NCBI GenBank assembly: GCA_020437805.1
Contig: JAGQVV010000075.1
Coordinates: 6,242 to 39,566 of the forward strand
Length of the DNA stretch: 33,325 nucleotides
Direction of reading: 5' to 3'
Source of the DNA: Flavobacteriales bacterium
Lineage (GTDB): Bacteria > Bacteroidota > Bacteroidia > Flavobacteriales_F > PHOS-HE28
The translations under genes were made by a program, and so were the position numbers. The notes under the pieces were generated by a model, which saw only the letters and a program-made list of their open reading frames with translations, ran no database searches and had not been told where the DNA came from. Positions 8,751-17,204 of the stretch are shown here, in pieces (the first letter of the stretch is position 1; the number at the start of each line of letters is the position of its first letter).

Positions 8751-11528
8751 TCAGGCATCGGCCTTCACCGCGCTTTTCGACTTGGCGAATGCTTGTTCGA
8801 TGATGGCAGCCTGCTGCTTCGCACTTCGCTTGCTACTGCCGGTGGCAGGCGCACCACTTCTGGGGCGACCGATGCACTCCGGACGGATATCCGGGAAGTT
8901 CATGAGGATATAAGGCCACGCGCCCATGTTGATAGGCTCCTCCTGCACCCACAGGTGCCGCTCGGCATTACCGTACTTCTTCAGCACCGCTTGGATCTGC
9001 TCCACCGGCAGCGGATGGATCTGTTCGATACGCACCAAGGCGGTGTCATTGATCCCATTCGACCGCCGGTGCTCCACCAGGTCATAGTGGATCTTGCCTT
9101 GGGTGAAGATCACTGTCCTGACGTCCTTCGCATCAACTTCCGCATCATCGATCAGCGCTTGGAACCCACCGATCGTAAGTTCATCGAGCGGGCTCACGCA
9201 TAGCGGGTGTCGCAGCAGGCTCTTCGGCGTGAAGACGACCAATGGTTTCCGGAAATCCCATGCAAGCTGTCGCCGCAGCACATGGAAGAAATTCGCAGGG
9301 GTCGTGCAATTCACCACCACCAAGTTGGCATCGGCGCAGCTGCTGAGGAACCGTTCCATGCGTGCACTGCTATGCTCCGCACCTTGACCTTCGTATCCAT
9401 GCGGGAGCAGCAGCACGATCCCGTTCTGCGTGTTCCACTTCTCCTCGGCACAACACAGGTACTGGTCCAGGATGATCTGTGCCCCGTTGACGAAATCACC
9501 GAACTGGGCCTCCCAGATCGTGAGCGCTTCCGGTGCGGTGAGTGCATAGCCGTACTCGAAGCCGAGCACCGCATATTCGCTCAACAGCGAATTGTAGATC
9601 TGCAACAAGGCCTGACCATCCTTGATGTGCTTGAGGTGGATGAACTCCTCTTCGCTGTCCTCCACTTTCACTACGGCGTGCCGATGGGAGAATGTGCCTC
9701 GTTCCACATCCTGACCGGTGAAGCGTACGGGATGTCCATCGAGCAACAAGGACCCGTACGCGAGCAGTTCGGCCATGCCCCAATCCAACTCACCTTTGGC
9801 CATCATGTTCTTCCGATCGTTCAGGATCTTCTCCAGCTTGCTGAAGAATTTCTTTCCGTCGGGATGGAGCACGGTCAACTTCTCACCGATCAACTCCAAG
9901 GTCATTCTGTCCACACCGGTATCGGGCGAGCTTAGGATATCGGCGACCGTGCCACGTTTGAATCCCTGCCAGCGGTCGGCCATGAGGTTGGTGACCTTTC
10001 CCACGCGGATCTGCTTGGCCTCGCTCAAACGCGCATCAAGCATCTCGCTGAAGGAGCGTTCCATTTCCTTGGCAAGCTCGCGCGCTCCTTCCACGCCACT
10101 ATCGATCAGCTTCTGCGTATAGATCTCGCGTGGGTTCTTGTGCGCGGCGATCGCCTTGTACAGGAGCGGCTGTGTGAACTTCGGCTCATCACCTTCGTTG
10201 TGTCCGTGCTTTCGGTAGCAAAGGATATCCACCCACACATCCTGTTTGAAGGCTTGGCGGTAATCCATGGCGAGCTTCACGGTGTAGGCCACGGCTTCGG
10301 CATCATCCCCGTTCACGTGGAACACAGGGCACAGCGTGGTCTTCGCGACATCTGTACAGTAGGTGCTCGTCCGTGCATCGATGTAGTTCGTGGTGAACCC
10401 CACCTGGTTGTTCACCACGATGTGTATGGTACCGCCGACCTCATATGCTTTGAGGCCGGCCATCTGCACCGTCTCGTACACAACGCCCTGACCGGCAACG
10501 GCAGCATCACCGTGAATGATGATCGGTGCGGTGACGCCTTGTGCAAAGCCATCGTCGTGTTCAATGATCGCACGCGCCATACCCTGCATCACAGGACCAA
10601 CGCTCTCCAGATGACTGGGGTTCGGGGCCAGGGTCAAGCGCACCTCCTTTCCCGTATTGGTGGTGATCAGGCTGCTGTAGCCCATGTGGTACTTCACATC
10701 GCCTTCCACCAGCGCATCCTCGTAGTCCTTGCCCTCGAACTCACTGAAGATCGCGTCGTAGCTCTTGCGCATGGTGTTGGCCAACACGTTCAAGCGCCCC
10801 CGGTGGGCCATTCCGATAACGTATTCCGTTATGCCCAGTTCCGCACCATGCTCGATCACCGTATCGAGCGCCGGGATCAAGGCCTCGGCCCCTTCGATAC
10901 TGAAGCGTTTCGCGCCGATGAACTTCTTACCAAGGAACTTCTCGAAGACCACTGCTTCGTTCAACTTCTCCAAGATGTCCTTCCGTTGCTCCAAGGTGAA
11001 GTTCGGCGTGTTGCGCACCGACTCCATGCGTTCCGTAAGCCACTTGAGCTTTTCCGGATTACGCACGTAGCGGTACTCCACACCCACACTGGCGCAATAG
11101 GTCTGCTCCAACAGCGCGATGATGTCGCTCAACTTGGCCGGGCCGATTCCAACTTCGTTCCCTGCCGTGAATACGGTGTTCAGGTCGCTCTCCGACAATC
11201 CGAAATTCTCCAATGCCAAGGTCGGCGCATATTTCCTTCGATCACGGACCGGATTGGTATCGGTGAATAAATGTCCCCGGTTGCGGTAGCCACTGATCAG
11301 GCCCAGCACCTTGAATTCCTTCTGGAATCGCTCGTTCCCTTCGCTCGCTTTGGCGGTATCGGCCTCGGTCAATGCCCCGTTGTCACCTTGAAGGTCCTTC
11401 GCGAACTCGAAACCTTCGAAGAAACGCGCCCAGCCTGTCTCGACACTGGCGGGGTCCTTCTTGTATTGTTGGTACAGGTCGTCGAGCCAAGCGCTATCGA
11501 CGTTGCTGAGGTAGGAATACTTGTCCAT
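8751..11528 (-). CDS. sucA: 2-oxoglutarate dehydrogenase E1 component
   Basis: This 925-residue thiamine-diphosphate enzyme decarboxylates 2-oxoglutarate and passes the succinyl group to SucB. The N-terminal segment YSYLSNVDSAWLDDLYQQYK (5-24) is the short E1o recruitment motif. AHRGRLNVL (241-249), GDAAVAGQGVVYE (340-352) and NNQVGF (373-378) are hallmarks of the E1o cofactor-binding region. The C-terminal transketolase-like domain has GHGYEGQGAEHSSAR-like residues (LLPHGYEGQGAEHSSAR). The length is standard. The ATG at 11528 is the only sensible start. A -7-like element at 11552-11559 lies just upstream, so sucAB probably forms its own transcript. Confidence 0.97.
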   Translation of the reverse strand: MDKYSYLSNVDSAWLDDLYQQYKKDPASVETGWARFFEGFEFAKDLQGDNGALTEADTAKASEGNERFQKEFKVLGLISGYRNRGHLFTDTNPVRDRRKYAPTLALENFGLSESDLNTVFTAGNEVGIGPAKLSDIIALLEQTYCASVGVEYRYVRNPEKLKWLTERMESVRNTPNFTLEQRKDILEKLNEAVVFEKFLGKKFIGAKRFSIEGAEALIPALDTVIEHGAELGITEYVIGMAHRGRLNVLANTMRKSYDAIFSEFEGKDYEDALVEGDVKYHMGYSSLITTNTGKEVRLTLAPNPSHLESVGPVMQGMARAIIEHDDGFAQGVTAPIIIHGDAAVAGQGVVYETVQMAGLKAYEVGGTIHIVVNNQVGFTTNYIDARTSTYCTDVAKTTLCPVFHVNGDDAEAVAYTVKLAMDYRQAFKQDVWVDILCYRKHGHNEGDEPKFTQPLLYKAIAAHKNPREIYTQKLIDSGVEGARELAKEMERSFSEMLDARLSEAKQIRVGKVTNLMADRWQGFKRGTVADILSSPDTGVDRMTLELIGEKLTVLHPDGKKFFSKLEKILNDRKNMMAKGELDWGMAELLAYGSLLLDGHPVRFTGQDVERGTFSHRHAVVKVEDSEEEFIHLKHIKDGQALLQIYNSLLSEYAVLGFEYGYALTAPEALTIWEAQFGDFVNGAQIILDQYLCCAEEKWNTQNGIVLLLPHGYEGQGAEHSSARMERFLSSCADANLVVVNCTTPANFFHVLRRQLAWDFRKPLVVFTPKSLLRHPLCVSPLDELTIGGFQALIDDAEVDAKDVRTVIFTQGKIHYDLVEHRRSNGINDTALVRIEQIHPLPVEQIQAVLKKYGNAERHLWVQEEPINMGAWPYILMNFPDIRPECIGRPRSGAPATGSSKRSAKQQAAIIEQAFAKSKSAVKADA

Positions 11529-11551
11529 GCGGGGGTCCTACGGGACTTGCG

Positions 11552-11559
11552 CAAAGGTA
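11552..11559 (-). promoter_or_regulatory. Candidate -7 element (TACCTTTG) for sucAB
   Basis: The minus strand reads TACCTTTG, an exact TAnnTTTG match, 23 bases upstream of the sucA start. This implies a leader of about 20 bases. No convincing TTG -33 box is visible. Confidence 0.45.
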
Positions 11560-11628
11560 GTTCTTCGTTCCAGCGTGCGCCGCACCCTTCAGTGGGTTCT
11601 CCACAGGCGAATTCACAGATCCTGAGGC

Positions 11629-11994
11629 TCAGAATCGCCCGGCATAGCGCAGGCGCGTAAGCACCTTTTGCAACGCACGCAGGACCACCGCGCTGGCCAG
11701 GGCTTGAAGTCCACCATGTGCCATGGTCCTGCGCAAGTGGGCTTCCGGGATGTCCACCCGATACATGGCCACTTGGAGGGCGTGCGCCCCATTGTTCTCA
11801 AGCGCCTCAAGCACGGGAAGAACAGCCTCTCGCAACAGTTCAAAGGCCTCATCGCCAACCGCCGGAATAGGGAGTTGCTCCGCATCCAAGGCCAAGTCCT
11901 TGCGCAACTGTTCCACAGTGGAGCGCAGCACCTCGGCGCGGTCAAGATGCCGTTGGATACCGCTTTCACCGGATTTCGACAATTCGCTGTCCAT
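11629..11994 (-). CDS. Small helical protein of unknown function
   Basis: I do not recognise the 121-residue product. I start at ATG 11994 (MDSELSKSGESGIQ). The longer frame to 12102 covers the divergent promoter region and has an unlikely composition. The sequence is Leu/Ala/Glu-rich and predicted helical, with no signal peptide or membrane segment. An amphipathic central part (EAFELLREAVLPVLEALENN) is followed by VAMYRVDIPE and a basic C-terminal end (LQKVLTRLRYAGRF). Proteins of this size and shape recur in Bacteroidota, but I cannot name a family. It lies 100 bases upstream of sucA on the same strand and is divergent from the secreted protein gene at 12108. A CATCTTTG sequence at 12013-12020 could serve as its -7 element. 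Confidence 0.65.
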   Translation of the reverse strand: MDSELSKSGESGIQRHLDRAEVLRSTVEQLRKDLALDAEQLPIPAVGDEAFELLREAVLPVLEALENNGAHALQVAMYRVDIPEAHLRRTMAHGGLQALASAVVLRALQKVLTRLRYAGRF

Positions 11995-12035
11995 CGCTTT
12001 GGGGAGCCCCGCCAAAGATGGCAAGTGTGTGGCAC

Positions 12036-12043
12036 TATTTTCG
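12036..12043 (+). promoter_or_regulatory. Candidate -7 element (TATTTTCG) for the gene at 12108
   Basis: TATTTTCG differs by one base from TAnnTTTG and lies 64 bases before the ATG at 12108, in the divergent intergenic region 11995-12107. Confidence 0.3.
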
Positions 12044-12107
12044 CCGTTCCTGTATACACTGAACCTGCGGAGGCTCGTCCTACCGCCCCAAGACCCCGGC
12101 ACAGACC

Positions 12108-12983
12108 ATGCGTTCGATCCTCCTTTCCACGATCACCCTGTTCACCATCCATGCCACCGCACAGTATGGCACCTTCGATGCTTCCTCCGTCAAAGAAGGC
12201 AAGGGCACAACGACCATCGTGGTGTTGGACGGTGGCAACACCCCGTACGACCAGCACGTGATGAACGCCATGAAGGCCGGCTGGAAGTACACTGCTTCAT
12301 TCGATCTCATGACAACCGCGGAATTCGCGGCACAGCCGGTCTCTCCTGATCGGACCTATTTACTTAAGACGCGCAAGACCGATCCCGTAAAGTTCGAAGC
12401 CACCTTCATGACCTTGGTGAAGGGCTGGAAGCCGAAGAAGGGCGAGACATTGGAGATGAAGGACGATGCGTTCACGAACATCCCCGTGGAGCACGAACTG
12501 GCCTTCATGCAGATCGACCCGATCGCGATCAACGACAAGGGAATGGGCAGCATGATCGTGCTGTACTTGAAGCATATCCAGGATTACCTCGCGCTGGTGG
12601 AGAAAGGAAAGATCACCGACAAGGCCACAGCAGACCGAACATACTCCGGGCGGACCCGACTGGTGCGCGACACGGAACTCTGGATGGCGCAGGAACATTT
12701 GGACAAGAGCATCCCCGATGCCACCAAGCTGAAGGAGTTCTACACCGCGCCCTGCCAAGTGATGGCGCTTTCGCAACTTCCCGGTGCGATAGGCAAGCAG
12801 GGCAGTGGGATCACCGTGAGCGATGTGATCCTTACCGGCGACCACAAGAACAAGCATTGCTTCAAGCGGGTATTCAATGTCGGCAGCGGCGAACTGATGT
12901 ACCAGAACGATGATGCCGCCATCTATGGCAAGAAAGAAGGCTTCATCGAGGAGGACCTGAAGGCGATGGAGCGGGCACGCTAA
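12108..12983 (+). CDS. Secreted protein of unknown function
   Basis: The product has 291 residues. MRSILLSTITLFTIHATAQ is a signal peptide with a likely cleavage after Ala-Gln, common in Bacteroidota. The mature part is globular, with TTTIVVLDGGNTPYDQHVMN near the front and WKYTASFDLMTTAEF after it. Many charged residues follow, and there are two cysteines (in APCQVMALSQL and KHCFKRVFNVG). I see no membrane segment, repeat or known catalytic motif, and no T9SS sorting domain at the end (EEDLKAMERAR). It is probably a periplasmic or outer-membrane-associated protein. I cannot assign a function. The DinB-like gene follows 29 bases downstream, but that gene may have its own promoter. Confidence 0.8.
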   Translation: MRSILLSTITLFTIHATAQYGTFDASSVKEGKGTTTIVVLDGGNTPYDQHVMNAMKAGWKYTASFDLMTTAEFAAQPVSPDRTYLLKTRKTDPVKFEATFMTLVKGWKPKKGETLEMKDDAFTNIPVEHELAFMQIDPIAINDKGMGSMIVLYLKHIQDYLALVEKGKITDKATADRTYSGRTRLVRDTELWMAQEHLDKSIPDATKLKEFYTAPCQVMALSQLPGAIGKQGSGITVSDVILTGDHKNKHCFKRVFNVGSGELMYQNDDAAIYGKKEGFIEEDLKAMERAR

Positions 12984-13002
12984 GCCCCTTGTCCCCGGGC
13001 CG

Positions 13003-13010
13003 TATCTTGT
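13003..13010 (+). promoter_or_regulatory. Candidate -7 element (TATCTTGT) abutting a start codon
   Basis: TATCTTGT ends 2 bases before the ATG at 13013. A transcript set by this element would start at or next to the ATG, so the mRNA could be leaderless. The upstream gene ends at 12983, so read-through is an alternative. Confidence 0.3.
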
Positions 13011-13012
13011 CA

Positions 13013-13549
13013 ATGATGACCAAGAAGCAGCGGCTGCTCGCCGGTTTCGACCGTATGGAAAGGGATCGCCTTCGGATCGTGGATGAACTGTCCCATATCC
13101 CTCCGGAACGATCGGCTGAACGACCGGCTCCCGACGCATGGTCCGTGGCCCAAGTGATCACCCATCTCGCCATGGCCGAGGAGAAAGCACTGGCCTACTT
13201 GGAAAAGAAACTGGAGGTAAAGAAGCACGGACCGGTAGGGCATGGTGCCCCGCTCCGACTTTGGTTCCTCAACACCGTCATCAGGCTTCCCTTGAAGTAC
13301 AAGGCCCCGGCGATCGTGGCGGACATTCCCTGCACGAGCTATGCGGTGGCCAAGGAACGGTGGGCAGCGATCCGACTACGGACACGTCAGCGCTATCAGG
13401 AACTTGACGAAAAGCTGCTTGGCCACGACCTGTACAAGCACCCGATCCTCGGGAAATTCAACCTGCTGCAAGGACTACGCTTCATGGCCGAACATGTCAA
13501 GCATCACGAACACCAGATCCAACGGATACTTCGCGCCGTGGATCGATGA
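13013..13549 (+). CDS. DinB-like four-helix-bundle protein
   Basis: The product has 178 residues from the ATG at 13013 (the second ATG, three bases later, is equally possible). The pattern is that of the DinB/YfiT-like superfamily, small four-helix bundles that bind a metal ion. WSVAQVITHLAMAEEKAL (about residues 43-60) carries the first His, and FMAEHVKHHEHQIQRI near the C-terminus carries the HxxxH-type pair. Some members are thiol-dependent transferases (bacillithiol or mycothiol S-transferases), but most in Bacteroidota have no known substrate. No signal peptide is present, so it is cytoplasmic. Its neighbours give no functional hint. Confidence 0.8.
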   Translation: MMTKKQRLLAGFDRMERDRLRIVDELSHIPPERSAERPAPDAWSVAQVITHLAMAEEKALAYLEKKLEVKKHGPVGHGAPLRLWFLNTVIRLPLKYKAPAIVADIPCTSYAVAKERWAAIRLRTRQRYQELDEKLLGHDLYKHPILGKFNLLQGLRFMAEHVKHHEHQIQRILRAVDR

Positions 13550-13601
13550 TAGAGCCCAGTTCATCCGCTTCCCCTAATTTCACCTGACCAATCCGGCCTC
13601 C

Positions 13602-15287
13602 ATGGTTCTTCGATACACGGTATTCCTCCTCTTGTTCGCTATGTCCGGAATGCTGCGGGCGGAGCATCTACCGGGTGGGACCATCACCACGCGTTGTGTG
13701 GGAGGGAACTTCCACGAGATCACCTTGAAGTTGTTCCGGGAGTGCAGCGGTTCGCCGATGATCCCCCAGGACCTCAGCTTTTCGAACGATTGTGGGGTGA
13801 ACTTCCAACAAACGGCCATGCAACCGGTCAGCGTGGAGGAGGTCTCACCGTTGTGCCCCGAAGAGCTGCCCAATAGCCGGTGCAATGGCGGCACTCTGCT
13901 CGGTTTCGAGCTGTACACGTACCGCACGACCATATTCCTGAGCCCGTGCAGCCTGTGGCGCATCAGTTGGCGGATCTGTTGCAGGAACCAATCCCTCAAC
14001 GTTTCCGGGACACCCGGGCTCTATCTGGAGACCACCCTGTACAATCTGGACTCCCGATGCAATGATGCGCCCGAATTCGTGGATGACACCGTACCGATGG
14101 TATGCGTGGGTCAGCCAGTGAGCTATGACGGCAGCGCCACCGAAAGCGATGGGAACACCCTTCGTTATCGGCTCATCGATGCCCGTTTTGGCGCACCCAC
14201 CCCCACACCAGTGCAGTATAACCCGCCCTTCTCCGGTGCGGTTCCCTTCACGGGAATGGCGATCGATAGTTTGACCGGGCGCATCGCGTTCCTGCCCACC
14301 GTGATCGGCAATATCGTTGCAGTGATCGAAGTGCGTGAATTCGATTCCATGGGAAATTGGCAGAGCACGGTGATGAAGGACTTCCTCTTCATCGTGAACG
14401 CTTGTGCGAACGATGTGCCTTCCGTGGATGGTGGCCCGTTCATGGAGGCCACGGGAGTCGCCACGATAACCGGTGATCACACATTGCGTGTTTGCGATGA
14501 AGGACCGTTCTGCGCCCAAATGACCTTTGTTGAAAGTGATCCCGAGCAGACCCTGAGCATCGCATCGAACATCGCCGAAGTGCTTCCCGGCACCACCTTG
14601 GAAACCACAGGGACCGATCCGGTGACGGTCCAGCTCTGCGGCAACAGTGAAGGTGTGTCGAACGGCTCGTACCAATTCTCCGTATCGGCCAGTGACGGTG
14701 CCTGTCCGGTACAAGGGGTCCAACACTACCTCTACACCATCGTCATAGGAGCCTTTCCCGATGCGGGTCTGGACACCACGATCCTTTATTGCGCCAGCGA
14801 CGCCGATCTCACATTGATCGATCAGCTGGGTGGCACACCATCGGACGGAGGCACTTGGACCGGACCGGATGGTGAAGCTTTCGGGAGCACCTTCGATCCA
14901 TCCATGGATGTGCCTGGAGCATACACGTACATGCTCTCGGGCGAGGCAGGCTGTACAGGCACGGCGACCTTGACCATGGACCTCCTTCCGCCATCGGACC
15001 CACTTTGTATGAGCGTGGATGTGAACGACCTCGAAGACCGCTCATACCGGATCACGATGGATCTGAGCGTACGTGGTCGAACGAACATCATCGCGGAGCG
15101 GTCCGGAACGGTCGATCTGATCGTACTGGGCAGCGATGGGCGCATGGTACGCACCGAACGCCTGATGATGGCAGCACACACGGCACTTCCGATCGACATG
15201 CCAGAGCTTGCGAGCGGCGTGTACGTATTTCAACTCGTCGATCAAGTGGGTTCCTTGCGTGCTTCGGAACGAATCGTGGTCCCGTGA
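13602..15287 (+). CDS. Secreted protein with the giant protein's N-terminal module and a T9SS type-A-like sorting end
   Basis: The product has 561 residues. A signal peptide (MVLRYTVFLLLFAMSGMLRA) precedes a module matching the N-terminus of the gene at 1-5459. Shared motifs include GGTITTRC against GGDITYEC, LFRECSG against FFRDCNG, WRICCRN against WELCCRN and VPMVCVGQPVSY against VPFACVGQPVVY. The order and spacing are the same. Residues about 285-395 hold a second Ig-like region (FCAQMTFVESDPEQT). One repeat-like unit with DAGLDTTILYC and GGTWTGPDG follows at about 384-460. The last 70 residues (VDLIVLGSDGRMVRTERL, LASGVYVFQLV, ERIVVP) resemble the T9SS type A C-terminal sorting domain, suggesting export across the outer membrane. 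It is likely a minimal paralogue of the giant protein. Function unknown. Confidence 0.88.
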   Translation: MVLRYTVFLLLFAMSGMLRAEHLPGGTITTRCVGGNFHEITLKLFRECSGSPMIPQDLSFSNDCGVNFQQTAMQPVSVEEVSPLCPEELPNSRCNGGTLLGFELYTYRTTIFLSPCSLWRISWRICCRNQSLNVSGTPGLYLETTLYNLDSRCNDAPEFVDDTVPMVCVGQPVSYDGSATESDGNTLRYRLIDARFGAPTPTPVQYNPPFSGAVPFTGMAIDSLTGRIAFLPTVIGNIVAVIEVREFDSMGNWQSTVMKDFLFIVNACANDVPSVDGGPFMEATGVATITGDHTLRVCDEGPFCAQMTFVESDPEQTLSIASNIAEVLPGTTLETTGTDPVTVQLCGNSEGVSNGSYQFSVSASDGACPVQGVQHYLYTIVIGAFPDAGLDTTILYCASDADLTLIDQLGGTPSDGGTWTGPDGEAFGSTFDPSMDVPGAYTYMLSGEAGCTGTATLTMDLLPPSDPLCMSVDVNDLEDRSYRITMDLSVRGRTNIIAERSGTVDLIVLGSDGRMVRTERLMMAAHTALPIDMPELASGVYVFQLVDQVGSLRASERIVVP

Positions 15288-15310
15288 TGGAATGCTTGGA
15301 GTGATGTTCG

Positions 15311-15350
15311 CCTTCGAACCTTTCCGAAAAGGTGGCGTTCCCTTCGAACC
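15311..15350 (+). promoter_or_regulatory. Paired CCTTCGAACC direct repeats with an inner hairpin
   Basis: CCTTCGAACC occurs at 15311-15320 and again at 15341-15350, ending directly before the ATG at 15351. Start-to-start spacing is exactly 30 bp, about three helical turns, so both copies face the same side of the helix. Each contains the palindrome TTCGAA. Between them ACCTTT (15318-15323) pairs with AAAGGT (15328-15333) around a CCGA loop. This looks like a protein-binding pair or a leader structure, but there is no independent evidence of function. Confidence 0.4.
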
Positions 15351-16253
15351 ATGGCGACCATACTGATCACCGGCGGCTCCGGCCTCATCGGCAGCGCACT
15401 GACCGGGTCCTTGCTGGCGAGTGGCCATTCGGTTCGACACCTTGGTCGCGAAGCGAGACATACGGAAGGCGTACACACATTCGTGTGGGACCCACGGATG
15501 GGCCGGATCGATCCTTCTGCGGTGGAAGGTGTGGACCATATCGTGCACTTGGCCGGAGCGGGTATCGCGGACAAACGATGGACGAGCACGCGTGTGAGGG
15601 AACTGATCGATAGTCGGGCAGCAACGTCCCGCCTGTTGATGTCAGCGTTCACGGCGAATGAAGGCACACTCATCAGCTTCGTCAGCGCCGCAGGGATCAA
15701 CTATTACGGCGCGAGAACGGAAGAGCATGTCTTCACGGAATCGGATCCGCCGGGGACGGATACGATCGGGGTCATCAGCAAGGAGTGGGAAGAGGCGGTG
15801 GATGAATGGTCGAGCATCAGCCGAGTGGTCAAACTGCGTACCCCGATCGTCCTGTCTTCCAAAGGCGGTGCACTGCTGAAGTTCGCCGCGCCGGTACGCT
15901 GGGGCCTTGGAGCACCGCTGGGTAGTGGCAAGCAGTGGATGCCCTGGGTACATATCGACGATCTCGTGCGCATGTACGAACATGCACTCTTCCACACGCG
16001 CATGAGCGGAGCATACAACGCCAACGCAACGGATACTGTGCAGAACAGGACGTTCATCAATGAGCTTTCGAAGGCACTGCATCGGCCGTGCTTCCTACCC
16101 GCTGTTCCTGGTGTTGCATTGAAGCTTGCACTCGGCGAGCTGGCGACGCTCCTGCTTGAAGGCAGCCGTGCTTCGAACGAAAAGCTCGTGGCCAGTGGAT
16201 ATGGGTTCCAGCACCCCGAGCTGGCGGGCGCTCTGAAGGACCTACTGCAATAG
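15351..16253 (+). CDS. TIGR01777-type NAD(P)-dependent epimerase/sugar-nucleotide-like protein
   Basis: The 300-residue product belongs to the extended short-chain dehydrogenase group related to YfcH/SDR39U1. The N-terminal Rossmann motif ILITGGSGLIGSAL (4-17) binds NAD(P). HLAGAGIADKRWT and SFVSAAGINYYGAR (with a Tyr in the catalytic region) are characteristic of the family. WVHIDDLVRMYEHAL follows in the middle, and the C-terminal part (PAVPGVALKLALGELATLLL) matches the DUF1731 domain. The physiological substrate of this family is not established. It sits alone on the plus strand, 63 bases after the T9SS cargo gene, with paired repeats in the gap. Its 3' end converges on the isoprenyl synthase gene with only 3 bases between stop codons. 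Confidence 0.9.
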   Translation: MATILITGGSGLIGSALTGSLLASGHSVRHLGREARHTEGVHTFVWDPRMGRIDPSAVEGVDHIVHLAGAGIADKRWTSTRVRELIDSRAATSRLLMSAFTANEGTLISFVSAAGINYYGARTEEHVFTESDPPGTDTIGVISKEWEEAVDEWSSISRVVKLRTPIVLSSKGGALLKFAAPVRWGLGAPLGSGKQWMPWVHIDDLVRMYEHALFHTRMSGAYNANATDTVQNRTFINELSKALHRPCFLPAVPGVALKLALGELATLLLEGSRASNEKLVASGYGFQHPELAGALKDLLQ

Positions 16254-16256
16254 GAA

Positions 16257-17204
16257 CTACGAGGACCGGGCCTGTAGCAAGGCCACCATCGAGAGCAAGG
16301 GTGCCTTCCGTTCGGGGGGAACCTTGATCGCCTCAAGTTGATCGAAAGCACCCTTCTCCAAGCGCTGTACCTCGGCCTCCGCCTCTTGGTCCACGCCCAG
16401 GTCCCTTAGGACCCTTAGCATGACCTGAACGTTCCTTTGCCCAAGCGGCTTCTCCAATTCCATACGAAGCGCGAGGTCGCCCGCCCTATCCGACAGTTCA
16501 AGTCCTCGGATCATAAGCCAGGTCTTCTTGCCATTTCGCAGATCACCGCCCTGCTGCTTCCCGGTCATCTGCGTATCACCGAAGGCATCGAGCAGGTCAT
16601 CGCGCAATTGAAAGGCCAGCCCAAGATTTTCGCCGAATGCTCCGATCCGTTCCTGATCGTCCGCCGAAGCTCCGGCCTTGCAAGCGCCGATCCGCAACGC
16701 ACAGGACAGGAGCACCGCGGTCTTCAGGCGGATCATCTCCTTGTATTCCGCCAATGACACATCCGATCGCTGCTCGAAGTCCATGTCTCGTTGCTGTCCT
16801 TCGCATACCTCCAAGGCATAGCGGTTGAAGATCGCCAGCACGGCCGCATCGGCGCCCATCATTCCGTAGGCCTTCACCAGTAGCGCGTCGCCACTGAGGA
16901 TCGCGATGTTCGTATTCCATTTCTCATGCACCGTCGGACGACCACGGCGCAAGGGCGAGGCGTCCATGATGTCGTCGTGCATCAATGTGAAATTGTGGAA
17001 GAGCTCCACGCCGATGGCTTCGTTCAGCACCTCTTCCGGGCGCCCACCGAACACGTGGCTCCCCATGAGCACGAGAATGGGCCGAACGCGCTTGGCCGGC
17101 AAACCCAACAGGTACGCCATGGGCGCATGGAGTGCATCGTCCGGCAGTCCATCCAACCAACACTTGAGGTGCGCATCCGTCAATGCGCGAAAGCGGTCGA
17201 TCAC
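16257..17204 (-). CDS. Short-chain isoprenyl diphosphate synthase
   Basis: The product has 315 residues. The start is a GTG at 17204 that overlaps the rfbA stop (GTGA). The longer frame to 17408 runs inside rfbA and is not conserved. The enzyme joins isopentenyl diphosphate to an allylic diphosphate. The first Asp-rich motif DDIMD (77-81) in [18 protein letters not shown] and the second in [12 protein letters not shown] are both intact. [12 protein letters not shown] is the usual substrate-binding region near the N-terminus. Phe72, five residues before the first motif, is an aromatic residue known to favour short (C15-C20) products, so a farnesyl or geranylgeranyl diphosphate synthase is likely. 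The exact chain length cannot be read from sequence. It is the last gene of a translationally coupled set with rfbA and the MMPL-type protein. Confidence 0.93.
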   Translation of the reverse strand: MIDRFRALTDAHLKCWLDGLPDDALHAPMAYLLGLPAKRVRPILVLMGSHVFGGRPEEVLNEAIGVELFHNFTLMHDDIMDASPLRRGRPTVHEKWNTNIAILSGDALLVKAYGMMGADAAVLAIFNRYALEVCEGQQRDMDFEQRSDVSLAEYKEMIRLKTAVLLSCALRIGACKAGASADDQERIGAFGENLGLAFQLRDDLLDAFGDTQMTGKQQGGDLRNGKKTWLMIRGLELSDRAGDLALRMELEKPLGQRNVQVMLRVLRDLGVDQEAEAEVQRLEKGAFDQLEAIKVPPERKAPLLSMVALLQARSS

